From Methanospirillum hungatei (GTDB taxonomy: Archaea; Halobacteriota; Methanomicrobia; Methanomicrobiales; Methanospirillaceae): a DNA stretch of 64,000 nt. Numbering within the stretch: position 1 is the first letter of the stretch; every line of letters starts with the position of its first letter. The notes beneath the pieces were generated by a model. It was not told the DNA's origin, ran no database searches, and saw nothing but the letters and a program-made list of their open reading frames with translations. The position numbers and the translations under genes are program-made. The stretch covers positions 558,001 to 622,000 of the forward strand of contig NZ_CP077107.1 of NCBI RefSeq assembly GCF_019263745.1, in the 5' to 3' direction. Below are positions 26,143-36,790 of the stretch, piece after piece.

Positions 26143-27078
26143 TTATTCAGGCACATTACATATCCCTGATTTTAACAGATGTTCCCCCGTATTGGGCTCT
26201 ACGTGAATCGTAATACATGCCCTTGGAAACTCCAGTTTCAGATCTCTTTCCAGGTGCTCGGTAAAATCATGAGACTGTTCCACGGTGATATCTTTATCTA
26301 AAACAAGATGCAGATCAATAAAAATCTCCGGACCTGCCCTCCGGGTTCGTAATCCATGGAAATTGACATATTCAGACTGATGTTCACAGATAATAGAAGT
26401 GATTCTGGATACTTCCTTTTCAGAAAGACGGAAATCAATCAAGTCTTTATATGATTTCATGGTCAGATCATATGCCGCCTTCATAATGACCAGAGCAACT
26501 CCTATTGCAACAATTGAATCCAGAAGATGAATACCTGTCAGCCATATGAGGAAAAGACCAGTCATTACTCCAATCGAGGTATAAATATCAGTCCGAAGAT
26601 GCCATGCATCACTCTCTAATGCAATCGACTCTGTTTTCTTTGCAATTTTCATGAGCCGGGTGGAGACAAACGTATTTACACCGGCTGAAATCCCCATGAC
26701 AGCAATACCTGCCCACATGAGCAGAGGGTTCATCGGTTCATAGGATGGCGTGAGAATTTTTTGGACCGCTTCATTGATGATAAGAATTGCGGCGATAAAA
26801 ATCAAAATCGCTTCAATCATTCCAGAAACAGATTCATACTTCCCATGTCCGAACTGGTGTTCTTCGTCTGGTGCCTCTCCGGATTTTCTCACCGAGAAAA
26901 AAGCTATAACTGAAGCCAGAAGATCCATCCCCGAATGAATCGCTTCAGAAATGATGCTCACCGATCCAAGAGCAAATCCGACAATGAACTTCATGATGAC
27001 AAGAACAGAATTAGAACATACCGAGAGAAGGGCAGTTTTTTCTTTCTCTTTATTGAGATTATAATTTTGAGATGTCAT
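26143..27078 (-). CDS. Cation diffusion facilitator (CDF) family metal efflux transporter
   Basis: The 311-residue protein has six predicted TM helices. The CDF metal sites appear as EAIHSGMDLLAS in TM2 and ESDAWHLRTDIYTS in TM5 (HxxxD pattern), and FGHGKYESVSGMIEA follows the cytoplasmic loop. A C-terminal ferredoxin-like domain (about 215-300, ACITIHVEP) completes the family layout. CDF proteins export Zn2+, Fe2+, Mn2+ or Co2+ by proton antiport; the HxxxD site favours Zn/Fe but does not decide. It is a single gene. Confidence 0.93.
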   Translation of the reverse strand: MTSQNYNLNKEKEKTALLSVCSNSVLVIMKFIVGFALGSVSIISEAIHSGMDLLASVIAFFSVRKSGEAPDEEHQFGHGKYESVSGMIEAILIFIAAILIINEAVQKILTPSYEPMNPLLMWAGIAVMGISAGVNTFVSTRLMKIAKKTESIALESDAWHLRTDIYTSIGVMTGLFLIWLTGIHLLDSIVAIGVALVIMKAAYDLTMKSYKDLIDFRLSEKEVSRITSIICEHQSEYVNFHGLRTRRAGPEIFIDLHLVLDKDITVEQSHDFTEHLERDLKLEFPRACITIHVEPNTGEHLLKSGICNVPE

Positions 27079-27418
27079 GGATTATCGATAATAAGTTGAA
27101 AAATACCTGAAATAGTGAGATGTTTTTTTATAAGCGATTGGTGTACCGTATGAGGTTGGTTTTGTAAGAATCAGGTATAATAAAGGACTTTTTAAGGCCT
27201 GCATTTCTCTAACACATTATAATTTATGCAAAAAAACATGTGATTGAAGAGATTCTGACATGATAGTATAATATCTTTTTTTTATGACATTTCAAAAAAG
27301 ATCATATCATGGGTATGAACTACGACAGACAGAGAGGATTGGATTTAGTCTCACATTACATGGAAATTACCACACCTACCACCGGAAAGAGAGGGCAGGA
27401 GGTGTGACTCCGTAAGCG
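27079..27418. other. Intergenic region with a hairpin after kup
   Basis: This 340-bp region is between kup and the CDF gene, both on the minus strand. CACACCT (27371-27377) and AGGTGTG (27400-27406) form a 7-bp inverted repeat that begins 13 bases downstream of the kup stop, consistent with a 3' hairpin. The rest is AT-rich and should hold the CDF promoter. No gene seen. Confidence 0.45.
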
Positions 27419-29230
27419 TTACATGATAAACCGGGTAATAACTCCATGTATCTTCTCTGACGGAAGTGCATAAAACTGCACAAAGGGAGGAGATACCTTT
27501 TTAATTATTCCAAACAGGTTCCAGATCATCTTGTCACTCATGATATTTTCAATCCCGTAGAAAATCGTCTTTTCATTAATTCCATGCTCACGGAGGAGTG
27601 ATTCAACATCAAGAAACTCCAGGTAACCAGTTTCGATACTAAAAAATGACAGTCCTTTCTCGATCTCCTGCTGAAAATAGGTACTGATTCCAAAGGGATG
27701 ATTTGTCATACGGATGGAGACGAAAATATTCGACTCATACAGGATATTATTCTGAAAAAAGATGGTCCCAATGTAGGGAGAGACATATTTAAGATCAGAT
27801 GTAAAGTACAACGCAGCGCCAGGAATTTTACATACCGATTCGTACAACTCGTTATACCTCTCGGCAAACCGGTTATAGGGAATGGGTTTCAGAGTTGTAT
27901 AGAGCTTTTTCTGTCCGGTGATGAAGATCACGATGATCGCGAATGGAACACCTGCAAGGATAACCGACCAGTAACCTCCATGAGGAAGTTTTGTCAATGA
28001 TGCGAAAAGGAAGGTTGTATCTATGAGCAGTAAGAGTGACATAATCCCAACTTTCACACTATCTTTTTTCTTATAGAAGATGAGGAGGAGCATAAGGGCA
28101 GATATGGTCATATTTCCAGTAACGGCAAGTCCATACGCAGCTCCCAGATGTTCTGAAGACTGAAATGTGATCATGACCAGAAGCACGGAGATCAGGAGCA
28201 GCCAATTGACAGTATCTATGTAGATTTGCGATTGCATAGAGGAAGAGGTGAAATCAATCTTCATCTTCGGAATGATCCGGGTTGTCATCCCTTGGTACAC
28301 GATGGAGAACATCCCACTTATCATCGCCTGTGACGCAATTATGGTCGCACATACACTGAGCAGGAGGAATGGGATATACAGAATGCCGATTTGCGTTGAA
28401 ACCATGGAAAAGAGGACCGACCCCATGGACCCATGTTCGAGTACAAATGCTCCCTGTCCGAGATAACTGAGCATAAGAGCTGGAAAAACGATATACCAGG
28501 CTTTCATTATAGGTTCACGACCAAGATGGCCCATATCAGCATAGAGTGCTTCTCCGCCGGTAATACATAAAACAACTGCAGATAATACAAGAAGTGAGAT
28601 AATTCCATGTTCCAAAAGGAATTCAAGAGCATAATGCGGGCTTAAGGCAAGCAGTATCTGTGGATTGTGGATGATTGCAATACAACCGGTTATAGACAAT
28701 AAAAAGAACCAGAGCAGCATTACCGGGCCAAACATCCATGAGATCTGTTCTGTTCCCCGACGCTGGATACTAAACAGACTGATAGCGATTACTGCTGCAA
28801 TACCGATAAGAATCATCCCGGGAAGATTCTCAAGCCCAGGGACAAATGCTATTCCTTCAACTGCCGAAAGAATACTTATCGCCGGTGTAATAACGCCATC
28901 ACCCATAAACAGGCAGATGCCGATAATTGCAAGAAATGATATGGGAGGGACCAGGGATGATTCTTTCAGATGCGATAATAATACCTCTTTTAAGACGATT
29001 GTCCCCCCTTCACCCTTGCTACTTACACTCATGGCAAGCCAGACATACTGAATCGTGATAACAAAAAATAAACTCCAGAATATCAGAGAAAGAATGCCAA
29101 AAATATTCTGTTCTGATGGTTTTATAACAAGGAGAATGATACTTATTGTGTATATTGGACTGGTCCCGATATCTCCGAATACCAGGCCCAATGATTTTAT
29201 TACCCGGGAATCAGCCAGGTGAGAAAACAT
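27419..29230 (-). CDS. kup: Kup-type potassium uptake transporter
   Basis: This 603-residue integral membrane protein begins with the KUP signature SLGLVFGDIGTSPIYTISI. About 12 TM helices follow, with conserved blocks GEGGTIVLKEVLLSHL, FLMGDGVITPAISILSAVEG and TGGEALYADMGHLGREPI. The cytoplasmic C-terminal domain is present. KUP/HAK/KT proteins import K+ with H+ at low to moderate affinity. It sits 3 kb from kdpABCD, so this stretch carries both constitutive and high-affinity potassium uptake. Full length. Confidence 0.96.
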   Translation of the reverse strand: MFSHLADSRVIKSLGLVFGDIGTSPIYTISIILLVIKPSEQNIFGILSLIFWSLFFVITIQYVWLAMSVSSKGEGGTIVLKEVLLSHLKESSLVPPISFLAIIGICLFMGDGVITPAISILSAVEGIAFVPGLENLPGMILIGIAAVIAISLFSIQRRGTEQISWMFGPVMLLWFFLLSITGCIAIIHNPQILLALSPHYALEFLLEHGIISLLVLSAVVLCITGGEALYADMGHLGREPIMKAWYIVFPALMLSYLGQGAFVLEHGSMGSVLFSMVSTQIGILYIPFLLLSVCATIIASQAMISGMFSIVYQGMTTRIIPKMKIDFTSSSMQSQIYIDTVNWLLLISVLLVMITFQSSEHLGAAYGLAVTGNMTISALMLLLIFYKKKDSVKVGIMSLLLLIDTTFLFASLTKLPHGGYWSVILAGVPFAIIVIFITGQKKLYTTLKPIPYNRFAERYNELYESVCKIPGAALYFTSDLKYVSPYIGTIFFQNNILYESNIFVSIRMTNHPFGISTYFQQEIEKGLSFFSIETGYLEFLDVESLLREHGINEKTIFYGIENIMSDKMIWNLFGIIKKVSPPFVQFYALPSEKIHGVITRFIM

Positions 29231-29302
29231 AAGTTATCCTTTCCATAGGGACGTTATATGGTTTCTGGTTTTTCAAAATGAATGGATAAGAGTTATTTTT
29301 CA

Positions 29303-30289
29303 TCAAACGGTATCAAAGTACACAGCACCTTCTCCTATCCGGGATGAATGGACATCGATGTTAAACCAGCCACCTTCTCCCCATTCTGTCCCGATACTAT
29401 TCTTCCCGATGAAAAACTCTCCTTCTTCATCAGCACCCCATCCAACCAGGATGACCGCATGATTGGTCTCATCACTCTCTTCTTCGCTGTAAAAGATCCC
29501 TCCACTGTACTCATCAAAGGCATCGTCATCATCAACACCAACGCCAATCGGTCCTTTCAGATAGATGGCGGCTTTTAACTCTTCAACGGTAGGGAGTGAT
29601 ACTTCAGCATCATCAGATTCAGTAGTTGCGTTGACATAGGCCCATTTTCCTGCTGTAAACCGCTCTAATCCGGAAAGGTTTTTGCATGCGTCTGAAATTT
29701 CATCATAGGGGTAATTCTGTTCCAGCACCGTTCCCACAAGGCCATCCGGACCAGGAGTATCTACAAGATAAGGCATTGCGGTCTCAAAATCCCCTCCATC
29801 ACAGCCGTCATCATCATGGTCACAGGATAAGAGGTATTGTTCGGAGAGATCGATGTTCAGATTTGGATTATCCTCTAATATCTTCACATGGGATTCCAGA
29901 ATTCCGATGACTGCATGAGCCCAGCAGCTTCCACATTCTTCACCCTGGTCCTTTACCGGTGTGGTCCAGTCCCCGTTATTATCTCTCCAGTCAAAGAATT
30001 CCGGAAGGTCGGTCGGGACAGTAATCGGTAGGGTTTCCTTAGCTATTGTAGTGTTCACCGGTTTACTTTTCAGGCTCCGTATCTTCTCCTTCTGTTCAAT
30101 AGTCAGGTTTGAGAGAGGGATATTTCCCGATGTCCACTTATGGGAGAGCGTCGGAATGGAGGCGGGATCTTCAAGATAGGTGTCGGAATCAACCTCATAA
30201 TCAGATGCTGAAACAGAAAATACAGCACAAAGACCCAGAATCAATACGAGGATACATAATTGCAGGAGAAATCGTGATTGGGGTGACAT
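29303..30289 (-). CDS. Exported papain-like (C1A) cysteine peptidase
   Basis: The 328-residue pre-protein has a signal peptide (FLLQLCILVLILGLCAVFSV-SASD). A pro-like segment (30-95) leads to the mature domain starting PEFFDWRDNNGDWTTPVKDQ. The active-site motif is CGSCWAH (nucleophile Cys122), then NHAVILVGWG (catalytic His about 277), then GKNSIGTEWGEGGWF (Asn about 297). The oxyanion Gln is in VKDQG. All catalytic residues of family C1A are therefore present. It is divergent from kdpA. Substrate unknown. Confidence 0.94.
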   Translation of the reverse strand: MSPQSRFLLQLCILVLILGLCAVFSVSASDYEVDSDTYLEDPASIPTLSHKWTSGNIPLSNLTIEQKEKIRSLKSKPVNTTIAKETLPITVPTDLPEFFDWRDNNGDWTTPVKDQGEECGSCWAHAVIGILESHVKILEDNPNLNIDLSEQYLLSCDHDDDGCDGGDFETAMPYLVDTPGPDGLVGTVLEQNYPYDEISDACKNLSGLERFTAGKWAYVNATTESDDAEVSLPTVEELKAAIYLKGPIGVGVDDDDAFDEYSGGIFYSEEESDETNHAVILVGWGADEEGEFFIGKNSIGTEWGEGGWFNIDVHSSRIGEGAVYFDTV

Positions 30290-30410
30290 ACTGTGGTATG
30301 TGATGGGGGAATGGATATTTCTTCGCTCGAACGAAGAGAATGACTGTTCTACTCATACAGGATACATTCCCTTACTTTCCCCTAAATATCTCCTCTTACG
30401 AGAACCCTGA

Positions 30411-30425
30411 ATACCTATATACTAA
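30411..30425 (+). promoter_or_regulatory. Candidate archaeal TATA box for kdpABCD
   Basis: ATACCTATATACTAA lies about 40 bases upstream of the kdpA ATG. Transcription starting some 25 bases downstream of the box would leave a leader of about 20 nt with GTGAG before the ATG. Assigned from spacing and composition only. Confidence 0.45.
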
Positions 30426-30461
30426 TGACCCCTAATCCCTTTCCAACAAGTGAGTATACAT

Positions 30462-32165
30462 ATGTCCCCCCAACCCATTCCCGATCTTTTCATTATCGGG
30501 GTATTTCTTATATCCCTCACAATTATAGCATTCTTTTTCGGAACCTACCTATACCATGTCTTTTCTGGCAGATATGCAAACACATTTGCAGGACAAATTG
30601 AACGGTGGATATACAAACTGACCGGAACAGATGATGAAAACGAACAGACCTGGCGTGAATATGCACGTGATCTTCTCATATTCAACCTGGCCGGAGGAGT
30701 TCTCCTTTTCATACTTCTCGAAACCCAGGGTGTGCTACCGATAAATGTACAGGGCTTTGGACCAGTTGAACCCCTGGTTGCATTCAATACTGCAGCCAGT
30801 TTCATGACCAATACGAACTGGCAGACGTATACCGGTGAGGTGACTCTATCATACCTCTCGCAGATGGCAGGCCTTACCGTGCAGAACTTTCTTTCCGCAG
30901 CGACAGGAATATGTGTTGCCATCGCGGTAATGCGTGGATTTGCCAGGAAAGAGACTTCAAAATTAGGAATCTTCTGGGTCGATTTAACCAGAACAATTAT
31001 CTATATCCTCCTCCCCCTGGCTTGTATCTTTACAGTACTTCTCGTATCTCAGGGAGTTATCCAGAATTTTGATCCTTATGTTCAGACAACCGGATATGGA
31101 ACTGCTCCAGGTCAGCTCATCCCCATGGGTCCGGTTGCATCACAGGAGGCAATCAAGGAACTGGGAACAAACGGCGGAGGATTTTTCAACGCAAATTCAG
31201 CGAATCCATTTGAAAACCCTACTGCTCTGACAAATCTTTTGGAAATATTTTTGATTCTTCTTATTCCAGCCTCCCTTCCGTTTGTTTTTGGCAGGTTTTT
31301 ACAGAAGAAACGAGAGGGATATACTCTCTACGCGGTTATGATTCTGCTCTTTGTAATCTCTCTTGTTATTCTGTACGAGAGTGAATTCCTCGGCAATCCG
31401 GAGACAACTGCACTAGGAGTGAGTGGAGCCCCCATGGAGGGGAAAGAAGTCAGATTCGGCCTCGGAGGATCGGTTCTTTTTGCCGCAGCAACGACCGCCA
31501 CCTCATGCGGAGCCGTAAACACCATGCATGATTCTTTGACTCCCCTGGCTGGAATGATACCGCTTGTGCTCATCCTTCTTGGTGAAATCGTGTATGGAGG
31601 AGTCGGATCCGGATTTTATTCAATTATCGGTTTTGTTATCATTGCGGTATTTATTGCCGGACTTATGATTGGGAGAACACCCGAGTATCTTGGGAAGAAG
31701 ATTGGCATCTTTGAAATGAAGATGGCGATTACTGCAATCCTTACCAGTGGAGTAATCGTCCTCATTATGACTGCACTATCCCTTGTAATTCCGGGAGGGA
31801 TTATGTCAATGCAGGATCCTGGGCCACATGGATTTTCAGAATTATTGTACGCGTGGGCATCCATGGCAAACAACAATGGGTCAGCATTTGCCGGGTTTGA
31901 TGCCGCAAAAACCTTTTACCTGGTTTTCGGATCCGTCGCCATGATTCTTGGCAGATTTATCCCCATGATTGCCCTTCTCGCCCTGGCTGGATCAGTTGCC
32001 GGGAAAAAGACCCTCCAGGCTGGTCCGGGGACTCTACCAACAGATACTCCCTCCTTTGTGCTCTGGATAATCATGGTCATCCTCATCGTCGGAGTCCTGA
32101 CATTTTTCCCGTTCCTTGCTCTCGGGCCGGTGGCGGTATGGTTTATTCTCACAGGAGGGCTCTAG
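30462..32165 (+). CDS. kdpA: Potassium-transporting ATPase subunit A
   Basis: ATG 30462 is chosen over an in-frame GTG at 30450. The 567-residue product has about ten TM helices and the K+ selectivity-filter blocks FNTAASFMTNTNWQTYTGEV, KELGTNGGGFFNANSANPFE, ATTATSCGAVNTMHDSLTPL and ASMANNNGSAFAGF. KdpA is the channel-like K+-binding subunit of the KdpFABC pump used at very low external potassium. kdpB starts immediately after the stop. No kdpF frame was found upstream. Confidence 0.97.
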   Translation: MSPQPIPDLFIIGVFLISLTIIAFFFGTYLYHVFSGRYANTFAGQIERWIYKLTGTDDENEQTWREYARDLLIFNLAGGVLLFILLETQGVLPINVQGFGPVEPLVAFNTAASFMTNTNWQTYTGEVTLSYLSQMAGLTVQNFLSAATGICVAIAVMRGFARKETSKLGIFWVDLTRTIIYILLPLACIFTVLLVSQGVIQNFDPYVQTTGYGTAPGQLIPMGPVASQEAIKELGTNGGGFFNANSANPFENPTALTNLLEIFLILLIPASLPFVFGRFLQKKREGYTLYAVMILLFVISLVILYESEFLGNPETTALGVSGAPMEGKEVRFGLGGSVLFAAATTATSCGAVNTMHDSLTPLAGMIPLVLILLGEIVYGGVGSGFYSIIGFVIIAVFIAGLMIGRTPEYLGKKIGIFEMKMAITAILTSGVIVLIMTALSLVIPGGIMSMQDPGPHGFSELLYAWASMANNNGSAFAGFDAAKTFYLVFGSVAMILGRFIPMIALLALAGSVAGKKTLQAGPGTLPTDTPSFVLWIIMVILIVGVLTFFPFLALGPVAVWFILTGGL

Positions 32166-34232
32166 ATGACCAGAAAAAGAGTATCTGCAGTCAGTTCGTT
32201 TGATCCCCTCCTTGTCAGGGAGGCACTATGGCGGGCGGTTAAAAAACTCAATCCTTATGAGCAGAAGGATAATCTGGTCATGCTCCTCGTGGAAATAGGG
32301 AGTATTATTACCACGTTCATTTGTATTCTGTCACTTCTCGGTTTTGGGAGTGAGTCAGGACTCTTTGTTGGCCTCATCACATTCTGGCTCTGGATAACGG
32401 TATTGTTTTCTAACTTTGCAGAAGCACTCTCGGAGGGACGGGGAAAAGCCAGAGCATCATCACTTCGGCAGTCAAAAGGAACAGTAATGGCGTATAAAGT
32501 AACTGAACCGAAATTTGATGCTCCAGGATCCTCTATCTCATCTGATGAACTCATGCCCGGTGATCTGGTACGAATTCAGGCCGGTGAGACAATCCCGGCT
32601 GACGGTGAAGTGGTTATTGGAGCAGCTCTGGTGAATGAATCAACCGTAACAGGAGAATCTGCCCCCGTTATCAGGCAGTCAGGAGGCGATCGAAGTGCAG
32701 TGACCGGAGGAACACTGGTTACGGCAAATGAAATCATCATCAGAGCAACCTCCAAACCAGGAGAGTCAGTTCTTGACCAGATGATTGCAATGGTTGAAGG
32801 AGCAAAGCGGAGGAGAACCCCGAATGAAATTGCCCTGAATATCCTTCTCATCTCGTTAACCCTGCTCTTTCTCCTTGTAGTCATTACCCTTCAGCCAGTA
32901 TCCGCTTTTAGTGCCAGCATGACCGGCACAGGTTCACCTCTCTCTATTACTGTTCTGGTAGCACTTTTTGTCTGTCTGGCCCCGACAACCATTGCAGCTC
33001 TCCTCCCGGCAATTGGTATTGCAGGCATGGACAAACTCTTTCGGAGAAATGTTATCCCTCTTTCAGGAAGGGCTATAGAATCTGCAGGAGATGTCACTGT
33101 TCTCCTCCTTGATAAGACTGGAACGATAACCTATGGAGACCGACAGGCGGTTGAATTCATACCGGTTGATGGAATAAACCAGAAGGATCTGATAATTGCA
33201 GCTGCATTTGCCTCCTCTGCTGATGAAACCCCGGAAGGAAGAAGTATCATCACGCTTGCTGGAAACCTTTTACCAGAAGGGCTACCGGATGCTACTGGCA
33301 CCAGATTTATCCCATTTTCTGCTCATACCAGAACAAGCGGGGCAGAATTAGGAGATAATCTCTGGCTGAAAGGAGCCTCTGATGCGATCTCCCAGCATGT
33401 TGAACAAAACGGAGGGATAATTCCGGATGATATCAGTCTGAAAGTAACCCGGATAGCATCATCAGGAGGAACACCACTCGTAGTCTGCAGGAACAATCAG
33501 GTTCTTGGTGTCATTCATCTGAAGGACGTTTTAAAGACCGGTATCAGGGAGCGATTTGTAGATCTCCGGAGAATTGGTATCCAGACGATTATGATAACCG
33601 GAGATAATGCCCTTACTGCTGCTGCCATCGCTGCTGAAGCTGGAGTTGATGATTATCTTGCCAGTGCCAAACCTGATGACAAACTGCGTCTTATCAGAAA
33701 GTATCAGGATGAAGGTGCAATGGTAGCCATGACCGGAGACGGAACCAATGATGCTCCGGCTCTTGCCCAGGCGGATGTAGCTGTCGCGATGAATAACGGG
33801 ACCCAGGCTGCACGTGAAGCAGCTAATATCATCGACCTTGACAGTGATCCCACGAAACTTCTTGATATTGTCCAGATCGGAAAGGAGATACTAATGACCA
33901 GGGGAGCACTGACCACATTTTCCATAGCAAATGATATCGCCAAGTATTTTGCCATTATTCCCGCTGCACTTGCAGGAATCTATCCAAGTCTTGCAGCTCT
34001 CAATATTATGCATCTTTCAAGTCCTGAATCTGCTATTTTATCAGCCGTGACATTTAATGCAATTATCATTCCTCTTCTGATTCCTCTTGCAATCCGGGGA
34101 GTCAGGTACCGATCTATTCCAGCCTCAAAACTTTTCACATCCAACCTTGTTATCTACGGATTTGGAGGAGTGCTGGTTCCGTTTGTCGGGATTAAACTTC
34201 TTGATCTGATTATCACCGGAGTGATGCAATGA
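32166..34232 (+). CDS. kdpB: Potassium-transporting ATPase subunit B (P-type)
   Basis: The start codon follows the kdpA stop directly, with GGAGGG upstream. The 688-residue P1A-type ATPase has the actuator TGES ([20 protein letters not shown]), phosphorylation motif [20 protein letters not shown] in the nucleotide domain, and the hinge [20 protein letters not shown]. The C-terminal TM bundle is complete. It hydrolyses ATP to power K+ uptake through KdpA. It overlaps kdpC by 4 bp. Confidence 0.97.
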   Translation: MTRKRVSAVSSFDPLLVREALWRAVKKLNPYEQKDNLVMLLVEIGSIITTFICILSLLGFGSESGLFVGLITFWLWITVLFSNFAEALSEGRGKARASSLRQSKGTVMAYKVTEPKFDAPGSSISSDELMPGDLVRIQAGETIPADGEVVIGAALVNESTVTGESAPVIRQSGGDRSAVTGGTLVTANEIIIRATSKPGESVLDQMIAMVEGAKRRRTPNEIALNILLISLTLLFLLVVITLQPVSAFSASMTGTGSPLSITVLVALFVCLAPTTIAALLPAIGIAGMDKLFRRNVIPLSGRAIESAGDVTVLLLDKTGTITYGDRQAVEFIPVDGINQKDLIIAAAFASSADETPEGRSIITLAGNLLPEGLPDATGTRFIPFSAHTRTSGAELGDNLWLKGASDAISQHVEQNGGIIPDDISLKVTRIASSGGTPLVVCRNNQVLGVIHLKDVLKTGIRERFVDLRRIGIQTIMITGDNALTAAAIAAEAGVDDYLASAKPDDKLRLIRKYQDEGAMVAMTGDGTNDAPALAQADVAVAMNNGTQAAREAANIIDLDSDPTKLLDIVQIGKEILMTRGALTTFSIANDIAKYFAIIPAALAGIYPSLAALNIMHLSSPESAILSAVTFNAIIIPLLIPLAIRGVRYRSIPASKLFTSNLVIYGFGGVLVPFVGIKLLDLIITGVMQ

Positions 34233-34807
34233 CCTGGTATCGAATCTTCATCCGGGCTTTTCTGTTTCTCGGAATATTTACGATACTTTTGGGAATCGGA
34301 TATCCTCTTCTTGTAACAGGGGTTACATCCGTTTTATTCCCATTCCAGAGTCATGGCAGTCTGATCTCAGATGATTCCGGAGATATTGTGGGATCTGAAC
34401 TCATCGGAATGGAGTTTTCCGGACCGCTCTACTTTGAGGGAAGACCTTCAGAAGTCAATCCCGGTACATCCTTCATCCTTCTTTCCGGAGGAACAAATTA
34501 TGGACCGTCAAATCCCCAGCTCTTTTCCATAATCCAAGAACGAATGAACGAATGGAGAGCCAGAGGGGTTACCGGAGATATTCCTTCAGACCTTATCATG
34601 GCATCAGCCAGCGATGTAGATCCCCACCTCACTGTTGATTCAGCACTTGTTCAGGTGCCTTCAGTTGCACATGCCAGAAATCTCTCTCCGGATCAGGTAC
34701 AAGCCCTTGTCCTTCAACATAGTATACAAGACAGGGTTTTTTCGGATCCCTATGTGAATGTCTTTCTCCTGAACCGGGCACTAGATCAGGAAGCACTGGA
34801 GGAATGA
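34229..34807 (+). CDS. kdpC: Potassium-transporting ATPase subunit C
   Basis: This 192-residue protein has one N-terminal TM helix (about 8-32) and a soluble domain with the family blocks [27 protein letters not shown] and [20 protein letters not shown]. The C-terminal VFLLNRALD is usual. KdpC stabilises the KdpAB pump. GGAG precedes its ATG; its start overlaps kdpB (ATGA) and its end overlaps kdpD. Confidence 0.96.
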   Translation: MTWYRIFIRAFLFLGIFTILLGIGYPLLVTGVTSVLFPFQSHGSLISDDSGDIVGSELIGMEFSGPLYFEGRPSEVNPGTSFILLSGGTNYGPSNPQLFSIIQERMNEWRARGVTGDIPSDLIMASASDVDPHLTVDSALVQVPSVAHARNLSPDQVQALVLQHSIQDRVFSDPYVNVFLLNRALDQEALEE

Positions 34808-34809
34808 AA

Positions 34810-36747
34810 ATGGAGAGAGAAGAGAATGAGCGTCCGGATCCTCAGGATCTTCTCACCTTTGCAGAATATGAAGAGAGTAAAAAAAGCAGAGGGTCTCTTA
34901 TTATTTACCTTGGATATGCAGCCGGTGTTGGAAAGACCTACTCTATGCTTTCTGATGGTATTCATGCAAGGGAAGAAGGCACAGAAATTGTTATCGGGTA
35001 TGTCGAGACCCATAATCGTCCTGAAACGGATGTATTAGCCGAACGCTTAGAGGCAATTTCCTGCTGGATCCAGCAGTATCGCGGAATCTCTCTTCGTGAA
35101 CCGGATGTAGACCTGATCATCCAAAGAAAGCCTGATGTAGTTCTCATTGATGAACTGGCCCACACGAATGCACCCGGTTCACGTCATACCTATCGGTACC
35201 AGGATATCGAAGATATCTTACAAGCAGGAATTTCTGTCTGGACCACCCTGAATATTCAGCATATCGAAAGTCTGAACGAAAAGGTATCCCTGATTACAAA
35301 AGTTCCAATCAAAGAGACGGTTCCGGACACGTTTGTTGCGAAGGCCGATGAAATAAGAGTTATTGATATCTCTCCTGAAGGTCTAATTAAACGGCTTCTT
35401 GAAGGGAAAGTGTATGTTCCAGATCTGGCAGTTCAGGCAGTGAACCGGTTCTTTGCCAAAGAAAACCTGCTTGCCCTCCGGCAGTTTTCACTCAGGTACA
35501 CAGCACAATATTCAGATATACGGATGATGCGGCTCATAAAAACGAAGAGTTCGTCAGATAACTGGCCGGCATCAGAACGAATTCTGGTCCCCATCCGTCC
35601 GGGTCCGAATGCTGAAAATCTTATTCGGGCGGGTTACCGGTTGGCATACCGGCTTGATGCTGAATGGACTGTTATCTCTGTTATCGAAGAGAAAGACACA
35701 GATCTTCCTCCTCAGGAAGAAAAATGGCTCATTTCAGCACTTGACACGGCACGAAGACTGGGAGCCACCATCATCAGGTACCGGGGAGATGATGTGGCAG
35801 CGGATATCATCAGATATGCAAAAAGAAATCATATCACGACGATTCTCATGGGCAAACCAAAGGGATTTAATGTCCTGTTCTCACCAGTATACCGGATTAT
35901 AAGAGGGGCAAGGGGAATTGATATTATCCTGAATGATTCCAGAGAAAATGATAAACCAATTCCAATCCCGCGTCAAATAGGAGTCCGGATTAAAGAAGAG
36001 TACATTTCAGGAGTTATTCTTATAGGCATTATTACCTGTGTAAATTATCTTCTGACCGGGATCATCAGTTCAGATAACCAGATGATCATCCAGCTTATTC
36101 CGGTTATTATTATTTCATTGTTATTCCGGAGAGATGTTGCACTAGTGGTTGCAACAGTTAGCATACTCATTTTTGATTTTGCATTTGTATTGCCCTATTA
36201 TACCTTTGCGATAACAGACTGGGAGTACTTCATCTCATTTGTTGGATATGTGGTTATTGCTCTGATAATCAGTACACTTGCGACACGGCTTCGACATATT
36301 GTCCCCCAGATTTGGAAGAGTGAAGCCCAGATTGAGGCAATCGGAACTCTTTCACAGGCTCTTGCTGACAGCACAGACCGGAAAGAAGTATTTTCATCGC
36401 TCATTGAACATATCAGTCGTATAGGTCCTGGTCGATATGCCATATTTACTGCTGGTAAAACCGGGGTAGTTATTCTGGCTCAGCATGGAGATATTGATTT
36501 GACAGAAAAAGAATCTTCGATTGCCTGGTGGGTACTGGTTCATGGACAGTCTGCAGGGAGAAGTACTGACACTCTTGCAGGAGGAGATGGATACTTCCTG
36601 CCAATAAAAGGAAACCAGCAAACTTTTGGAGTGATAGGATTCTGGTTTGATAATCCGGAGGAGATGCTTAGTGCAGATAATAAAGAGATATATGACTCAA
36701 TTGCATCACTTGGAGCATTAGCACTGGAACGGGTAAAAATTAAGTGA
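34810..36747 (+). CDS. kdpD: KdpD-type sensor without histidine-kinase core
   Basis: ATG 34810 lies six bases after GGAGGA; an ATG at 34804 is also in frame. The 645-residue protein has the KdpD N-terminal domain with Walker A GYAAGVGKTYSML and VVLIDELAHTNAPGSRH. A USP domain (about 250-370), four TM helices of the DUF4118 region (about 400-500) and a GAF domain follow, and the protein stops there. No H-box or ATPase domain follows, and no kdpE is nearby. Truncated KdpD forms are known in archaea and some bacteria, so this may be a native architecture that uses another kinase or acts directly on the pump. Confidence 0.93.
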   Translation: MEREENERPDPQDLLTFAEYEESKKSRGSLIIYLGYAAGVGKTYSMLSDGIHAREEGTEIVIGYVETHNRPETDVLAERLEAISCWIQQYRGISLREPDVDLIIQRKPDVVLIDELAHTNAPGSRHTYRYQDIEDILQAGISVWTTLNIQHIESLNEKVSLITKVPIKETVPDTFVAKADEIRVIDISPEGLIKRLLEGKVYVPDLAVQAVNRFFAKENLLALRQFSLRYTAQYSDIRMMRLIKTKSSSDNWPASERILVPIRPGPNAENLIRAGYRLAYRLDAEWTVISVIEEKDTDLPPQEEKWLISALDTARRLGATIIRYRGDDVAADIIRYAKRNHITTILMGKPKGFNVLFSPVYRIIRGARGIDIILNDSRENDKPIPIPRQIGVRIKEEYISGVILIGIITCVNYLLTGIISSDNQMIIQLIPVIIISLLFRRDVALVVATVSILIFDFAFVLPYYTFAITDWEYFISFVGYVVIALIISTLATRLRHIVPQIWKSEAQIEAIGTLSQALADSTDRKEVFSSLIEHISRIGPGRYAIFTAGKTGVVILAQHGDIDLTEKESSIAWWVLVHGQSAGRSTDTLAGGDGYFLPIKGNQQTFGVIGFWFDNPEEMLSADNKEIYDSIASLGALALERVKIK

Positions 36748-36790
36748 ATTATTCGTTTATAGTTCCTTTGAGTTGGCATTTAATTATTAA

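Noticed and set aside
27371-27406. Hairpin near kup considered as a potassium or c-di-AMP riboswitch
   Set aside because: It lies 13 bases after the kup stop codon, not in a leader, and only a 7-bp stem is present, so a 3' hairpin is the simpler reading.
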